Assembly: GCA_018127085.1 (NCBI GenBank)
Contig: CM030732.1
Span: 310,001-374,000, forward strand
DNA from: Pneumocystis sp. 'macacae'
Lineage: Eukaryota > Ascomycota > Pneumocystomycetes > Pneumocystales > Pneumocystaceae
Direction: 5' to 3'
Length of the DNA stretch: 64,000 nucleotides
Notes under the pieces: generated by a model
Seen by the model: only the letters and a program-made list of their open reading frames with translations
Databases searched by the model: none
Told to the model about the DNA's origin: nothing
Made by a program: the position numbers and the translations under genes
In this document: piece after piece, positions 24,121 through 37,167 of the stretch
Numbering within the stretch: position 1 is the stretch's first letter
Layout of the letters: the number at the start of each line of letters is the position of its first letter

Positions 24121-24750
24121 AAATTATTTTATAGTAATTATATTAATTTTTTATTATATATTTTGTTTTTAAAAATGTTTATATTTCAAAAACATTTTTT
24201 TATTTTATAAATATTATTTTACTAAATATATGAAATATAAATGATTTTTTTTATATAATTTAAATTTGGATTTTAATTAATATATAAATAGTTTTCAAGA
24301 TTGAATATATTTTTATTGGTACTTTAAATTGAGTTTAATTATAATTTTTTTAAATAATTTAATAGAACATAAAATTCAAAAAATTATTTTTACATTAATA
24401 AATTTATAAAAAGATATTTTTAAAAATATATAGAATACTTTTTATATTAATTTTATTACTGATTGTTATAACTTTATTTCAAATATATGAAAATATTACA
24501 AGTTTTTATGTTTTGTATATTATTACTAATATATGTATATGTACGTTTAATTTGTAATTAAAAAAATTAATCATTTTTGGATTGTTAAAAAATATAAAAA
24601 CTATTAATGACAAATAATTTTTTGTATTTTTAAATATTAAAATGATTTTTTTAAAGAATGTATTAACCGGTAATGTGTTTTTGTGGAATAAATAAAACTA
24701 GCGATTAATTATTAAAATTTTGCTTTCTGGTTAATGTTAAATATATATTT
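24121..24750. other. AT-rich convergent intergenic region
   Basis: It lies between the 3' ends of the AMMECR1 and MRP4 genes. It is almost entirely A/T with poly-T runs; no exon or RNA gene is seen. Confidence 0.7.
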
Positions 24751-25503
24751 TTAATTTTGAATTTTTGAATTTTCTGCTGCACGTGATAGGATACCAACAA
24801 TCATTTCAACAGAACGCAAACTATCATCATTACAAGGAATGGGATATGTTACACATGTCGGATCTGCATCTGTATCTATAATTCCAATTGTTGGTATATG
24901 AGTTTTTGCGCATTCCTGTAGCAAAATTTTATTTTCTATTGGATTTAAGCAAATTACTAAGTCTGGTAAAAGTGAAAAAAGATATTTCGTATTATTTTTT
25001 TGAGGTATTTTTTTTTCATTTATTGTTATAGTTGATTTTTTTATTTTTCCATGTTTAAGGACTTGTAGTCCATTAGTAATAGCACCTGGTATCCATCTAT
25101 CAAAAATATGGAATCCATTTGTTCTTTTTGCTGCTTGAATTATACAATTTTTTTGTCCTTTCCTTGTTCCTACAAAAAGAATTATACCATTTTTTGCTAC
25201 TATATTAGAAACCACAGTACATGCTCTACGAAGATGAGAAATTGTTATATCTAAATTTATTATATGAATTCCTTGACGAATTCCATATATATAAGGTTGA
25301 GTTGTTATGTTCCAAAGAGATGTTGAATGACCCATATGTGCTTGAGACGAAAGAAGAAGAGATAATGTTAAATGTTTTTGTGATAAAGGTTTATGTATAT
25401 TTTTATGAGGTTGGTATTTGTCTAGCACTATAGATCCAATGTTTTTGTTTAATTTTGCTATAAAAAAATTAAATAAAGAAAATGTTGCTTTAAGAAAATA
25501 CAT
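24751..25503 (-). CDS. MRP4: Mitochondrial small-subunit ribosomal protein uS2m
   Basis: A single exon of 250 residues. The N-terminus is hydrophobic and basic with few acids, as in a mitochondrial targeting sequence. The S2 domain is clear: QAHMGHSTSLWN, IYGIRQGIHIINLDIT, FVGTRKGQKNCI, FHIFDRWIPGAITN, LPDLVICLNP, IPTIGIIDTDADPTCVTYPI and PCNDDSLRSV. These match the bacterial-type S2 motifs for 16S-like rRNA binding. Length is close to the mature bacterial protein plus leader. It would be imported into mitochondria and join the small ribosomal subunit. Confidence 0.93.
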   Translation of the reverse strand: MYFLKATFSLFNFFIAKLNKNIGSIVLDKYQPHKNIHKPLSQKHLTLSLLLSSQAHMGHSTSLWNITTQPYIYGIRQGIHIINLDITISHLRRACTVVSNIVAKNGIILFVGTRKGQKNCIIQAAKRTNGFHIFDRWIPGAITNGLQVLKHGKIKKSTITINEKKIPQKNNTKYLFSLLPDLVICLNPIENKILLQECAKTHIPTIGIIDTDADPTCVTYPIPCNDDSLRSVEMIVGILSRAAENSKIQN

Positions 25504-26152
25504 AGTTTTGTTTTTATTACTTGAATTTTACTCTTTGATAACGTTTGCTCTTGCGTTATAAAAGTTCTTATTAATTTATTTTTAGACAACTGAAGTTGCA
25601 AATTTAAAAAAATTTTTAAATTTAAATTTGTAAGTAATTTAGTATTTTTAAAATTATTTAAATTTGCAGAAAAAGTTGATAGAAAATTATATTGAAAGTT
25701 AAAATAAAATATCCGTAAAGGTAAATCTAAAATTAATAATCAGTAACATTAATATTAAAAAAAGAATAGTTAACATTTAAATACAATAGCGTTTTTAAAT
25801 GTGATCATTATACTTAATATTTAATTATATTTTAAAAGACCTTATAAATTTGAAATTTAAAAATTGTATATTAAATAAAATTTTTATTTAATAATTTTAA
25901 ACGACAAACAGAGGAAATATACTAATTATTTTTAAGTATATATCTTAATAGTATCCTATCAAATATAAATTTAATATTATGATTTCTTTTTATATATTTT
26001 TAAAATCGTAATAAATATAAATAGCTTATTTTTTATAATTCTTAAAGTAATTGAATATATAAAAAATAATCGTTTGATAAATTAACTAATTAATTTTTAA
26101 GTTTTACAATTTTGATGTATTTATATATTATAGACTATAAACATTTTATTTA
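25504..26152. other. Gene-free AT-rich region
   Basis: It lies between the start of MRP4 and the end of the GatB gene. No open exon, RNA gene or clear repeat is visible beyond short A/T runs. Confidence 0.65.
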
Positions 26153-28061
26153 TTAAATATTATTTTTATCAATTATTTCTTTTAGTAATTCTTCTAGTTT
26201 TGCTACTGGAAATTTTCCTTGTGTTTCCTTGATAACTTTCCCTAAAATCCACTTCATTATTTTATTTTGACCTGATTTATACTGATCAACTTGCTTTTTG
26301 TGATTAATTAAAATTTCTTGACAGATTTTCAACATTAGATGATAATCTGAAGTACGTTCATAATTAAAAGACTTTATAATTTCATAGATATCTCGAGTAT
26401 CGCCTTCAATTATATTATGAAGAATAAGTTTAGCTGATATATCTAAACAAAATTTGTAAGAAAAAATTTAGAGATTATAAAGTTACCAGTGATATGTTTT
26501 GACTCTACGGCTTTAATAATATAAGCTAATTTTTCTGGACTAATAGGGTTTTTTTGAAATGATATATTCTGAATATTGAGTTGTCTTAAAAGTTTATTAA
26601 CAATCCTAATTTTCTTCAATATAACACTAATAATAAAATATTGATACCAATTCCCTAGTATTTTAGAATAGTCAGTAGGATTTCCTAAATTTTTTAATAC
26701 TTTTTCAAAATAATCTAGAGCATGTTTTTTAATTAAAGTCTTAACTATTTCGAGAGGTAATTCATAAGGATGAGATAAATATTTTTGAAAAACAATGTCT
26801 GAAAATTTTGGAAGAGTATTTTTGCATTCTTTTAACAATTTCTAAATTATTTAATATCTAACATATGTTTTTATATTTTTTTACTTTTGAAAGTATAATT
26901 TCAGGAAGATCAGGATCTGGTATATATCTGTAATCTATTGACTCTTCTTTATCTCTTAGTCTTATTATAATATTTTTTTTTGCATCATATTTAAGAGTTT
27001 GTTTTTTAACTTCTTTACCTAAGCTAATAATAGAAATTTGTCGTTTGATTTCACAATCTAAATAATTATTAAATAAAACAATTATATGGATATATTTTTC
27101 CTGTTGCATTAATAATTGATTTTATACTTGCTAAATTTTTAATTTCACATTTTGGATGATTACCAACAGATACATTAACGTCACATCTTAATTCACCTTC
27201 TTCCATATTTGCGTTGCTAGTGTTTGCATTCCGAAGAATAGACTGTATCTTTTTTATAGCTTGACCTGCTTCTTTTCCTGATGAGAAACATGGTTTGGTA
27301 ATTATTTCAATTAATGGAGATCCCATACGATTAAAATCAATTAATGATCTTGATGGGTTAGATATATATGAAGTTTTCCCTGTGTCCTAAAAATTAATAA
27401 ATTTATTTTTTTCTATTAATCCAATATAAACCTGTTCAATATGTATTTGTTTGATTTTAATCGTAGTTATTTTTAATTGATTATTCTTTTTTGATTGATA
27501 TAATTTGATTATTCCATTTTTAGCCAAAGGATCTATATATATAAGATAAATTTTAAAAGGGAATAAGATAAAAAGCACAATGGTGTTGGGTAATTTGGTA
27601 TCCAGCTGGTTGATCTGGATAGAAATAATGTTTTCTATCAAAGGATATTTTTTTTGGAAACTTGCATGACAAAGCTAATGCTGATTTAATTGCTAGAAGA
27701 ATTGGAGTCTTATTTAGTTTCTATTTTTATTAGTAGATTTTTAAAAATAAATAGTGACATTCTGGTTGTGTACCAGGAAGAGATACGTCAAAAAAGTCTA
27801 TAGAAGAATTAGGAATTCTAGAAAATTTATTTTCTGACTCTTAATTCTAATTAAAATAGGATAAAATATTGTAATTTTACCTGAAAATAACTTTATAGAA
27901 GTTGCTAATCGAACATGAATTTCCAGACCAATTGCTGGAGTTAAATTAAAGGATTGTATAGTATTATAGTATTTATGAAATTGCTTGATTACTTGAATAG
28001 AGTTTCTGTGAAACAATTTGAATATATTTACTTTTTTATAATAATGTTTTTTGTATTTCAT
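26153..28061 (-). CDS. PET112: Mitochondrial glutamyl-tRNA(Gln) amidotransferase subunit B
   Basis: After a basic leader ([17 protein letters not shown]) the protein has [33 protein letters not shown] and, further on, [20 protein letters not shown]. It continues with [47 protein letters not shown] and [16 protein letters not shown]. These are standard GatB motifs. The C-terminal GatB/YqeY tail domain ([20 protein letters not shown]) closes it. Introns are numerous. GatB binds tRNA and works with GatA (and fungal GatF) to convert mischarged Glu-tRNA(Gln) into Gln-tRNA(Gln) in mitochondria. Confidence 0.93.
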
Positions 28062-28640
28062 ATTTATGATTTAAAATTTATGTTGTTTTATTAATAAATA
28101 TTTTTTTGGTAATTACGAATGAATATTTGAATTATTTTTTTAAAAGTGTAATTTACATATTTTATTTAAATAGTTTATTTTTTGAGATAATGTTTATAAA
28201 AATAGCTAAAGTTTTGGAATTTACATAATTGATCTTATAATTTAAAAAAAAATATTGAATTGTTTAGATTGAGTTATTCTTATAAAAGATTTTACAGAAT
28301 AATTTTTTAAAATTTTTTTAAAAAATATTCAAACATAAATATTTAGATAGTTTTTTATATAATCTATCTAATTTTTTATTTAATCTTATTTATATATATC
28401 ATTAATATTTATTTATTTAAAGTTTTAATTCTTTTATTAAAAATCTTAAATAGTGGAAATAATTATAAAAAAAATTAATGAATTTAAGTTTAACATTTAC
28501 ATGGACAATATTCATATAAAAGTAATGAAACGATAATTAATTGGTATCTGATTTAAATTTTATAAATTGGATTATTAATACATACTATAATTTTTAGTTA
28601 ATTTTATAATATATTTATTTTTTATTCAAGGAATTTATAA
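28062..28640. other. Gene-free AT-rich region
   Basis: Upstream of the GatB gene and downstream of the Mto1-like gene. No exon or repeat stands out. Confidence 0.65.
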
Positions 28641-31600
28641 TTATTCTTCTTTAATGTCCTTTGTATATTCCTCTGTTTCTATTTCCTGTGTAGATTGTTT
28701 TAAGAATGGTCTAGAATGTACAGCATTTCTTTCTATTTGTAATTCTTCTCTAAGCTCTTCGTTTTCATGTTGGAAGTTCGCAAGTCGTTCTTGAGCTCCT
28801 TTTCGATCACGTATACGTGCTTCCCTTTCTGCTTTTAATCTATTTTCTAACTCTTTTAGTCGTAAAATCCATTTTTTATTTTTAATAGAATTCTGTGTAT
28901 TTTCTATTAAATCGGATTTCGTAGAAATAATGGTTTCTTGAGAGCTTGCTAATGGTTGTATTTTTTGATTATTTTTTATGTTTTTATGTAATTTAGACTA
29001 GTTTATTAGTTTAATATATATGTATATAATATTTTAATATTTACTTTAATTTCATGATTTTCTATTTTAAGATTTGTAATTTGTTCTTTGAATATAACTT
29101 GATTCGAAATATTTTGTTTAAGGAAATTTTCTAAACGAGATATACGTTTTGTTCTATTTTCAAGAGTTGTTACAATAGTTCTATTAATGTTAGTGTTCTA
29201 TGGAAAAATATTTAGATTATACTGATATTCTTTTAACAATTTATGTTCGAGTTCTTTACATTTGATTGGAAAACTGTTTATTAATTTTTCGATATGTTTA
29301 ATACAAAGTATAGAATTTTTACTGAAATATATGAAGTTATTTGATGCATCCATACTTGATGGATGTATATTTTGTATCCATTCAGAATTCAAAAGAGTTG
29401 AAAGTTTTTCCCAAAACATCATAAGGAGAGAATTACGTTCAGATAATTGACTGTTATATTGATTTTTTAATGTATTTAGAATTTTACTATCTTTTATTTT
29501 GGTATGTTCTAAACTAATTATTTTATTTTCACGATTTGCAAGAATAGATCTGGATGATTCAGTAAACATAGTTAATTTAGAAAGTTGCTTCAATGCGTTT
29601 TTTTTACTAGAAATTTCTTTGTTTAATTGTTCTGAAATCTTTTGATTTTCATGAGCCTTAAATGTTAAAATAGTTAAATACAAAATAGATTTTATACCAT
29701 AGATTCTAAAATTTCTTCTTTATTTTTTAAAATTATGTTTTTTTCAATTAAATTACTGTTTAGTTTTTCTATTTCTTCTCGAGACAATAAAAGATCAGAT
29801 TTTAACTTTTTAATACTCTAGACTTAATTAGCGTGCATCATGTACGTAAATTTAAGGTAAATACTATAATTATTTCATTGTCGTTTAATAAATTACAATT
29901 TAATATATTATTTATGGAATTTCTTAAGTTATTTGGTATTTTTTTAGAGAGATTTATTTCATTAATCTGCTTTTCTGAATTATTTTTAATAAGTTCAGGT
30001 TCCTGCTTTTGTTAAGTCGAAATTATGGTAATATATATATCATACATCTTTATTTTTGTATAAAGGTTCTTTTTTACTCACTATATCAGCATCTTGATTA
30101 TATTTGTGCATTTGATTATTTCTTTTTAAATATTCTATTTCTTCATTTGCCTGAATATTTTTTTGTTCTAAAATGTGAATTTTTCTTTTCAGTTTAGATA
30201 CTTTAAAAAGATCTTCTGAATTCTCTCTATAATGATTTAATTCTTTAATAGAAGCTTCTTGTTGTTGGGTAAGGTTATTAATGATTGCTTCTGCATGCAG
30301 ATTTTTCTTTTAATATTAAGAATTAGAATTTAGATTTCAAAATTAATACCTCTTTTAAATCCTGAACAATCTCATTATGAGAGCTAATTAGCTTATTTAT
30401 TTGAATATCTGTTTCTTCTAATTTTTGGAAAAGATTGCTTATATGTTCGTTTTTTCTTTTTAAAATTTCTTCATAATTTTTAATATCAGAGGTCATCTAA
30501 AATATAAGTATTCATATGAATTATGATATGCATACTTTACGTATTTCTTCTTCCCTAATGCGAATTTCTAATTCAACTTCTATTTTAAAATTGGTGTATT
30601 CTTCGGATAATGCATTAATTTCTTTAAGTATATTTATTTTATCTATCCTTAGATTTTCATTTTCATTATTAAGCTCATCAAGTAAGTTATGAAGTTTTTC
30701 TAATTCCTCATTATAGTTATCCTCAAGTTTAATTATTTCATTTTCTCTAAGAACATCTAGATTTTCAAGTTCTAGATTTAATTTTTCATTTTCTTCTTTC
30801 AATGTTTGATTTTTAAATTTTAATTCTGTTATACAATCACGTAGTTCATTATGGAACTGTATGAATTAGTAAAATTTTATAAATTAAATAATATATACTT
30901 TTATATCGCATATGTTATTAAAATTTTCGTTATTCTTCAATTGGTAAACTTTAGATCTTTCATTATTTTTATAATTTTGAATTTCTTGATAATGTTGTTC
31001 TTTGTTTTTATATTTCAACCTTTTTGATTCAGTTTCAAATTCATAGTGTTTTTTTATTTGATTAATGTCTCTAGTTTTAAATTCACTAAATATTTTAGTT
31101 ATATTGTTTGGTGATAACCCATGGAGTCTTTCAACTTCAATTTCATATGCTTTAATTTTTTCTTGTAGAATTTCAAGCATTTTTTCATATTTTTCATATT
31201 TTTCATTCTCATCAACTAGATTATCCTGAGTATTTGTTTCCATGTCTTTAATTATACGTTTTAGGTTTTTATTCGTTTTGCTAAGTTCACGTACAGTGCT
31301 TGCTAGTTCTATATTCTTGAAGAATATCAAACACTGTAAATCATAATTTTATATGATACCTGTTTTATCATTTCCTCTACTGCTTCATCTCTTGACCTAT
31401 CACGATATTGTTGGAGAAAAAAGACTTTCATTTGAAGATCCCATTTTTCTTTGCGTAAGCTGTCAATAACATTACTTTGTTCGCGAAGAGTAAGTCGTGA
31501 GCCTGGTTTTTCTAACTTTTGAGCTTTTTTTATTCCTTCTAAATGCTCTTTGAAGCTTTTCATTGCACTTTGAGGTATTTTTATATCATTTATTTTTGCT

Positions 31601-32169
31601 GTAATAGTCGTATCAGTAGGAACTAATTGGGATGATATTTTTTGTGTTATAGGAGTTGTAATATTTCCCAGTTCATTGTATGGTGGAAGTAATGATATTA
31701 TTTGAATGTCTTCATTCTTGTCTTCATCAATAATAGGAAGATTTTCTTCAAAAATAGCTAGAGACTTTTGTTCTTGATCATGATTAATGCTAGTTTCGCT
31801 ATCATCAGAATGATTAAATGATGTTGATGTATCTGAAATAGATGATTCTTTATTTTTTATTAGTAATGATTTATTATAAGATGTTGATGATCGGATATTT
31901 TTGTTTTCTGTTTGTCCATTATTGTTTATGTTTTCCTGAAAATTGTTAAAAGACGTTGAATTTATAGTTACTGCATTTTCCAGTAGGGTTAAATTTTCGC
32001 TCTCGTGACATATTTCTGTTGTTCCGAGTACTTCCAAATGTCCTACTGGAGAGATTTGAGGTAATGAACTAACTTCTGGATGAAAACTTTGTTCAAGAGA
32101 TCCGAGTGATAAATGCGATACATTTACTGTTCGATCTTCACATGGTGTATATGACAATGACGATGACAT
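28641..32169 (-). CDS. Mto1/ApsB-like gamma-tubulin-complex anchoring coiled-coil protein
   Basis: The start at 32169 gives MSSSLSYTPCEDRTVNVSHL and a Ser/Asn-rich N-terminal region. Near residue 215 is a centrosomin CM1 motif: SRLTLREQSNVIDSLRKEKW followed by DLQMKVFFLQQ. This is the segment by which Mto1, Pcp1/Spc110 and centrosomin recruit the gamma-tubulin complex. A long coiled coil follows over many exons. The C-terminus carries KWILRLKELENRLKAEREAR and IRDRKGAQERL, resembling the Mto2-binding region of Mto1 proteins. About 1,000 residues. The C-terminal motif argues for Mto1/ApsB (cytoplasmic microtubule organiser) rather than Pcp1, which ends in a calmodulin-binding PACT region that I do not see. 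Confidence 0.8.
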
Positions 32170-32402
32170 TTTGCTTTAACTATAATTTTTACTTTGTTTT
32201 TCTTTTATTCAGACATAATTATTAATATTTAAAATTAAATTATTCGTATCTTAAGTTCTAGCTAATTTAAAAATATAATGAAAATAATTAAATACAATAA
32301 AAGAAAATATACAATTTTATAAAAAAATGATACATGTGATAAAATAGAAAACAATTAAATATATGAATATTTTGTAATAATATAAAAATAAAAAAAAAGC
32401 TT

Positions 32403-33256
32403 TTAAATATCATCATGAAGTAAAATGTATTCTCGAGTTGAATCTGCAAATTTAATCATATCTTTTGGCTTAAGCTCGATATAGTAACTATGAATAATGC
32501 GCTCATTATTAAGAAAAGTTCCATTAGCTGATTCAAGATCGATAATATAGGGTCTAAGAAATTTAGTAATAAAAATATGAATAGAAAAATTATACTTGAT
32601 TTCTTCGATTGAAACAATATTTTTAGGTTTGACTTTACGAAACTGGATAACTGCATGTTGCTTTGAGCATGATGGATGATCTATTGGAATATCTACAACC
32701 TATATTATGTTATTCTATACATATATTAATTGCAAAAAAAGTTAATTAAGAATACCATCCGGTCCCTCCCTAACAAATAACAACTTTTTTGATATATATT
32801 AAAAATGTCTGTTATATTAATATATTTATAGAAATAATATGAAAATGTACCTATTTGCTTATCGTTTTTAAATACATAAAGCTGCCACGATTTATCTGGT
32901 TTATGTGCTTCTATCGGTTCATGATATTTTAATGGTATTTCATTAATATTATTACTTTCTGCTGCTAGTTTTCCTGAAAGTTTAAAATTCGGTTTTTCAG
33001 GTTTTATATGATCCTTCAAGAATTGTAATTGCTTTTCTGGATCTGAATAGTCGGATTTAATTTTATTATTTAATTCTGATGATAAATTTTTGTGAAAAAT
33101 GTTATATTTGTTATAATGTGTAGATGATTTTGATTTTTTATATTCTTTCCGTTGATAGTTTTTATAAAGATCATGTTGCTTATTTTCATATTCTATTTTA
33201 GTTTTTTTTTTTAAATCATTATAGCATTTTTCTTGATTATTATGAAGATATTTCAT
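32403..33256 (-). CDS. RES-complex FHA-domain protein (SNIP1/Pml1)
   Basis: The N-terminus is highly charged and rich in Lys and Asn. The conserved part begins SGKLAAESN, EIPLKYHEPIEAHKP and SWQLYVFKND, then an FHA domain: KSCYLLGRDRMV, VDIPIDHPSCSKQHAVIQFR, PYIIDLESANGTFLNNERI and YYIELKPKDMI. The GRDR, PSCSKQHA and NGTFLNN motifs are the phosphothreonine-binding loops. About 235 residues in four exons. SNIP1/Pml1 is a subunit of the retention-and-splicing complex that holds unspliced pre-mRNA in the nucleus. It is divergent from NUP37 with only 50 bp between the two ATGs. Confidence 0.9.
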
Positions 33257-33306
33257 ATTTTTTTTTTTTGAATACTCAACCGTTAAAATGTAGTTTGTTA
33301 AAAATC

Positions 33307-34698
33307 ATGGAATCAAAAATAATTTTGCCTGTATCTAGTTTTTTGGATCAAAAGCAAAAAACTGTAGTGTTAGTGAAAGTATGAATATTTAGATATTTAT
33401 ACATTAATCTTGCTTTTTAGATACAATATTTCAGGTTCTGTAGTTGAATTTTGCCCTTTTGAGCAATCATCATCTTTACTTGCAGTAGGTAATATATATG
33501 CACTAGAATAATGCATTTAATTAAAATTATTGCAGGCAATAAACAGGGAATAATGCTTTTGAAAAGAACATTTTTTGAGATTGATGAATTAGGAGATATT
33601 TCTAAATTGCAATTTAAAGAGAGGTATATGAATTTGAATATATTAGATGAGTATATTTATTATCCACTATAGATGGGGCTTTCAACAAATCCTTTATGTT
33701 CAATTAGGAACTAAGGTTACATCAATTGCTTTTTCCCCTACTACATATATAGATACAGATTCAGAAAAATTTTCAATAACCTTAGTTATTGCATCTGATG
33801 ATAATAATGCTTGGTTTTTTAAGTCATCTTCTGAACTTAAAGATCCTGAATTAGTAATTCTTGGAGGAACATCAGGTCATCAAGATTTTATTAATGATGT
33901 CGATATTACATATATTAATATTACTGATGATGTTGATAAAATGGTTTTTACTGGTGATATTATTGCAACAGGTGGTGATGACTGTACTGTAATAGTGTGG
34001 AGAATAACTAATGACTCTCCTCAAATATCGGCTTTTAGTACTGGGTCTCCTGTAGTTAGTATTAAATTCCATAAATTTTATCCTCGAAGATTATTAGTTG
34101 GTGAATACAACAGGACTATAAGAGTTTTGGACTGGGCTGATGCTGGTGGGAAATGGTTGATTAGTTTGTGTCCAGAGTTGTCCCTTTGTACTTCTGTAAA
34201 GTCTAATTTAGGTACATGTCTTGTAGATGTAGATTGGATTGGTAATAAAGATGATATTGGCAGAATTATTGCTGTTGTTAATAATGGATTTTGGTTTCTT
34301 TGGGATTTTGATGGAAAAAATAGCAATATGAGTGCTTCTCCTACTGTTAAAGGATGTATTGGTAGTCAAATAAATGTTAAGCAGATAATATTTCGGCCAG
34401 GGCATCCTGATGTTTTTGCAGTTTGTTTACAAGGATCTTTGAAACCGTCTATGTCTCATATAAAATTGATTAATGTTTTTGTTGGCAGTACGTTAAATTT
34501 TAATATGGCTTTAGAATTTTAAAATAATTAGTGGATCCAATTGATATTGTACTTCCTCTTCCTGAATTATTGAAGTCTGAGGATTCATATATTAGTTGGC
34601 ATGCAAATGAAGGTGTTATTGCTATTTGCCGTAATAGCAGCTTGATAATTTCTTCCATTATGGATGATAATTTTTCTTTGAATATGCATGATTTTTAA
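33307..34698 (+). CDS. NUP37: Nucleoporin Nup37 (WD repeat)
   Basis: The start at 33307 gives MESKIILPVSSFLDQKQKTV. WD repeats follow: VVEFCPFEQSSSLLAVGNK, VTSIAFSPTT, GHQDFINDVDITYI, IIATGGDDCTVIVWRI, VVSIKFHKFYPRRLLVGEYN and QIIFRPGHPDVFAVCLQGS. The GHQDFINDV segment and the 'FHKFYPRRLLVGE' repeat are characteristic of Nup37. The last intron (donor GTACGT near 34489) joins to MDPIDIVLPLPELLKSEDSY and the protein ends NMHDF. Length is about 415 residues. Nup37 belongs to the Nup107-160 Y-complex of the nuclear pore. Budding yeast lacks it but fission yeast and Pneumocystis relatives keep it. Confidence 0.82.
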
Positions 34699-34873
34699 TG
34701 GTCTTAGTTTTTTTAGTTTTTTTATGTTTTTGGAATTATATTATGTTTGTATTTGTTTAAGGTAAGAAATTATAAAGTTTTTGAGAATTCTTTAAAATAT
34801 GAATCAGTGTCCTATGTGATTATAATGTATATATGAAGTTCAATAGTTGCATGGTTTGAAATTGATTTTATGT

Positions 34874-36675
34874 TTATATGCGCATAGTTGTGCGTTCTAT
34901 GTTTCTTCTAGGATGCCATGTTTTTGAGCCTAATCCTCCACTTTCCATGCTTATATAGGGTGCTTTAGTCCAGTTGACTTGAGTAGTACTGTCTTTTCTG
35001 TAATCAAGCATAAGGGATGCAGGCAATTCTATGTTTCCTCGGACTAGAATAAGTTTTTTTTTAGAGTTCAAATATTTATTTAAAGTAAGAATATTAATAG
35101 GTGTTAGAATTTGAAGTTCCTTAGATTCTTTGGATATTCCTCTTAAAATACAAAGGCCTAAACATTGACTATGTTTAGGGTTAATAGGATTTTTTTCTAG
35201 ATTTAATGTTGGTAGGTAGTCTTTAGATTTAATAATAAAGGATTCCCATAATTTTTCGTTTTCTTTAATATCTATTGCTATTAAAGCCATAATGGTTCCG
35301 TTTATTGCATAATAAAAGTCGTCTGGTTCTATAGTAGCATCTAAAATAGATATTGCATCAATTCCGTTTAAATTCCCGTCATACTTTACTATCCAAGGTT
35401 TCATACTTAAAAGAGATGAGTTAAAATTCCATTCTGGATAGTCACTTTCGGATATATTTGTTGAGTGAAAATACGATATTATAGATAGCATTCGCAAATC
35501 AGATTTGTTAATTTTTAATGTTTCTGATACATTGAAAAATTCTTGAATGGATGAAAGAGTATGAAGTTTAATAGATGATGGAAGAGTTGATTTAATATCA
35601 AATGTTTCAAAACTAGATTTGGAGCCAATATATATAATATCTGTGCAGTTCGATGAATTTATGATTTCACTTAAGAGCTCTAAACCTATACCTCTAATCC
35701 ATCCAGGGGTATTAATAATAGTAGGAATATCATAGTTGCATGTGCTAAATATGTCATTAACACATAATAAAAAATACTTTGGATTATTTTGTGGTGAAGT
35801 ATTTCCAAAAAAATGTGCTTTTAAAAGTGATGGAAGAGTACAGTGGGTAAATGGGGGATTAATAACAGGTTTTTCGATAAAATGAGAACAAATTAACCCA
35901 TACGGTGAAAACTCTGGTTGGCTTGGATCTGTTTCTATATAAACCATTTTTTTTAGTGTTTCATGATCATTGTATTTTTGAGTTAAAAACTTATTTATTA
36001 AATTTTTAGCAAATGTTGATTTTCCAGATGATTTTGGTCCACATATTATGACTCTTGCTGATTTCTCATTAAAGTTTGACGAATATATAATATCCATTGT
36101 AGATGACCATAACTCAGGAATACTCAATATTGGAAGATTTGAGCAATTATCAATTATCTAGTATATATTAGTATTTTTTATATATAATGGATATGATAAC
36201 ATCATATGTACTTATAATTTTTTCTTTTTTTATTCCCCATATATCTTTAAATGGAAAAAAATTATTAATTTTTATTAGGTGACAGTTAAAACTTCTTACA
36301 AAAATAACGGATTCTGGAATTCTATCTAAATTTTGCATGAAAGAATTGATTTGTTTGGAATATATGGAATAATTTGCTTCTGTTGTATTTTCATTTGATG
36401 ATAATGATAAGATTATTGGTATTGAATGTGTTGATGGACTATATATACGATACCAATTAGAAGTATTATAACAGTCAAATGTTGATGACATTATAGAAAT
36501 TAATCCTTTTATTACTTTAAATTCGTAAAATCCTTGAAGAATAAGTTTCTGCATATTGTTTTTAATATAAAAATAAATTAAGAAATTAACAAACTTCTTC
36601 TTTGTAAAACCCGAAAACTTCAATTATATAACCATTTTTATCGATGAATTGTTTTCTAATACTTGGTTTTAACAT
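34874..36675 (-). CDS. GRC3: Polynucleotide 5'-hydroxyl kinase Grc3 (NOL9 family)
   Basis: The start at 36675 (MLKPSIRKQFIDKNGYIIEV) uses an intron ending TATGCAG to reach KLILQGFYEFKVIKGLISIM. The N-terminal Grc3 domain ends YSPSTHSIPIIL. A further intron with a TACTAAT branch joins the kinase domain: Walker A VIICGPKSSGKSTFAKNLIN, the TDPSQPEFSPYGLI motif that binds substrate and catalytic metal, and IINTPGWIRGIGLELLSEII. The C-terminal segment contains CLGLCILRGISKESKEL. About 570 residues. Grc3 phosphorylates RNA 5'-ends and with Las1 processes ITS2 of pre-rRNA. The TDPSQPEFSP motif separates it from the related Clp1. Confidence 0.92.
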
Positions 36676-37167
36676 AGTTTAAATATTAAGGAATTATTAA
36701 AAAAAATATTCGATTACACAAAATGTACTTTGCTATTATTTTGCATATATTTTCTAGAGCAGGTATAGTATTAAAAATGATATAAACTCTATGAATATTA
36801 TAACTATTCCTGAAAAAAGTTAATTTACTCTAGAGTTTTAGTTATATTGATCCGTATAATTTTAGTTATAGTTCAAAAAGTTTTATAATTATTTTTAAGT
36901 ATGATAAAAATGTATTTCTATATGTTAATGAGTTTAATATTATTTTTTTTTAATTTGTAAATATTTTGAAAAATTAAATTTTAATACTTTTAAAATGTAA
37001 TTTTATCGTAAGTTTTCGGTCATCTTGTAAAATTATAAGCTCAAAAATATTTAAATTGTTTTCTATTGAAAAAAAAGAAAAATAAAAATTTATAGGTTTG
37101 GATATATAATGATTTTTTTTGTATATTTATTTTTTTGAAAAGTTTAAAAAATATTTTTTTTGTTTCT
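36676..37167. other. AT-rich divergent intergenic region
   Basis: Between the starts of GRC3 and the Rpa34-like gene. No exon is supportable. Confidence 0.65.

Noticed and set aside
29262..30197. Plus-strand ORFs within the Mto1-like gene
   Set aside because: Phe/Ile/Leu-rich reverse readings of lysine- and glutamate-rich coiled coil; no domain pattern.
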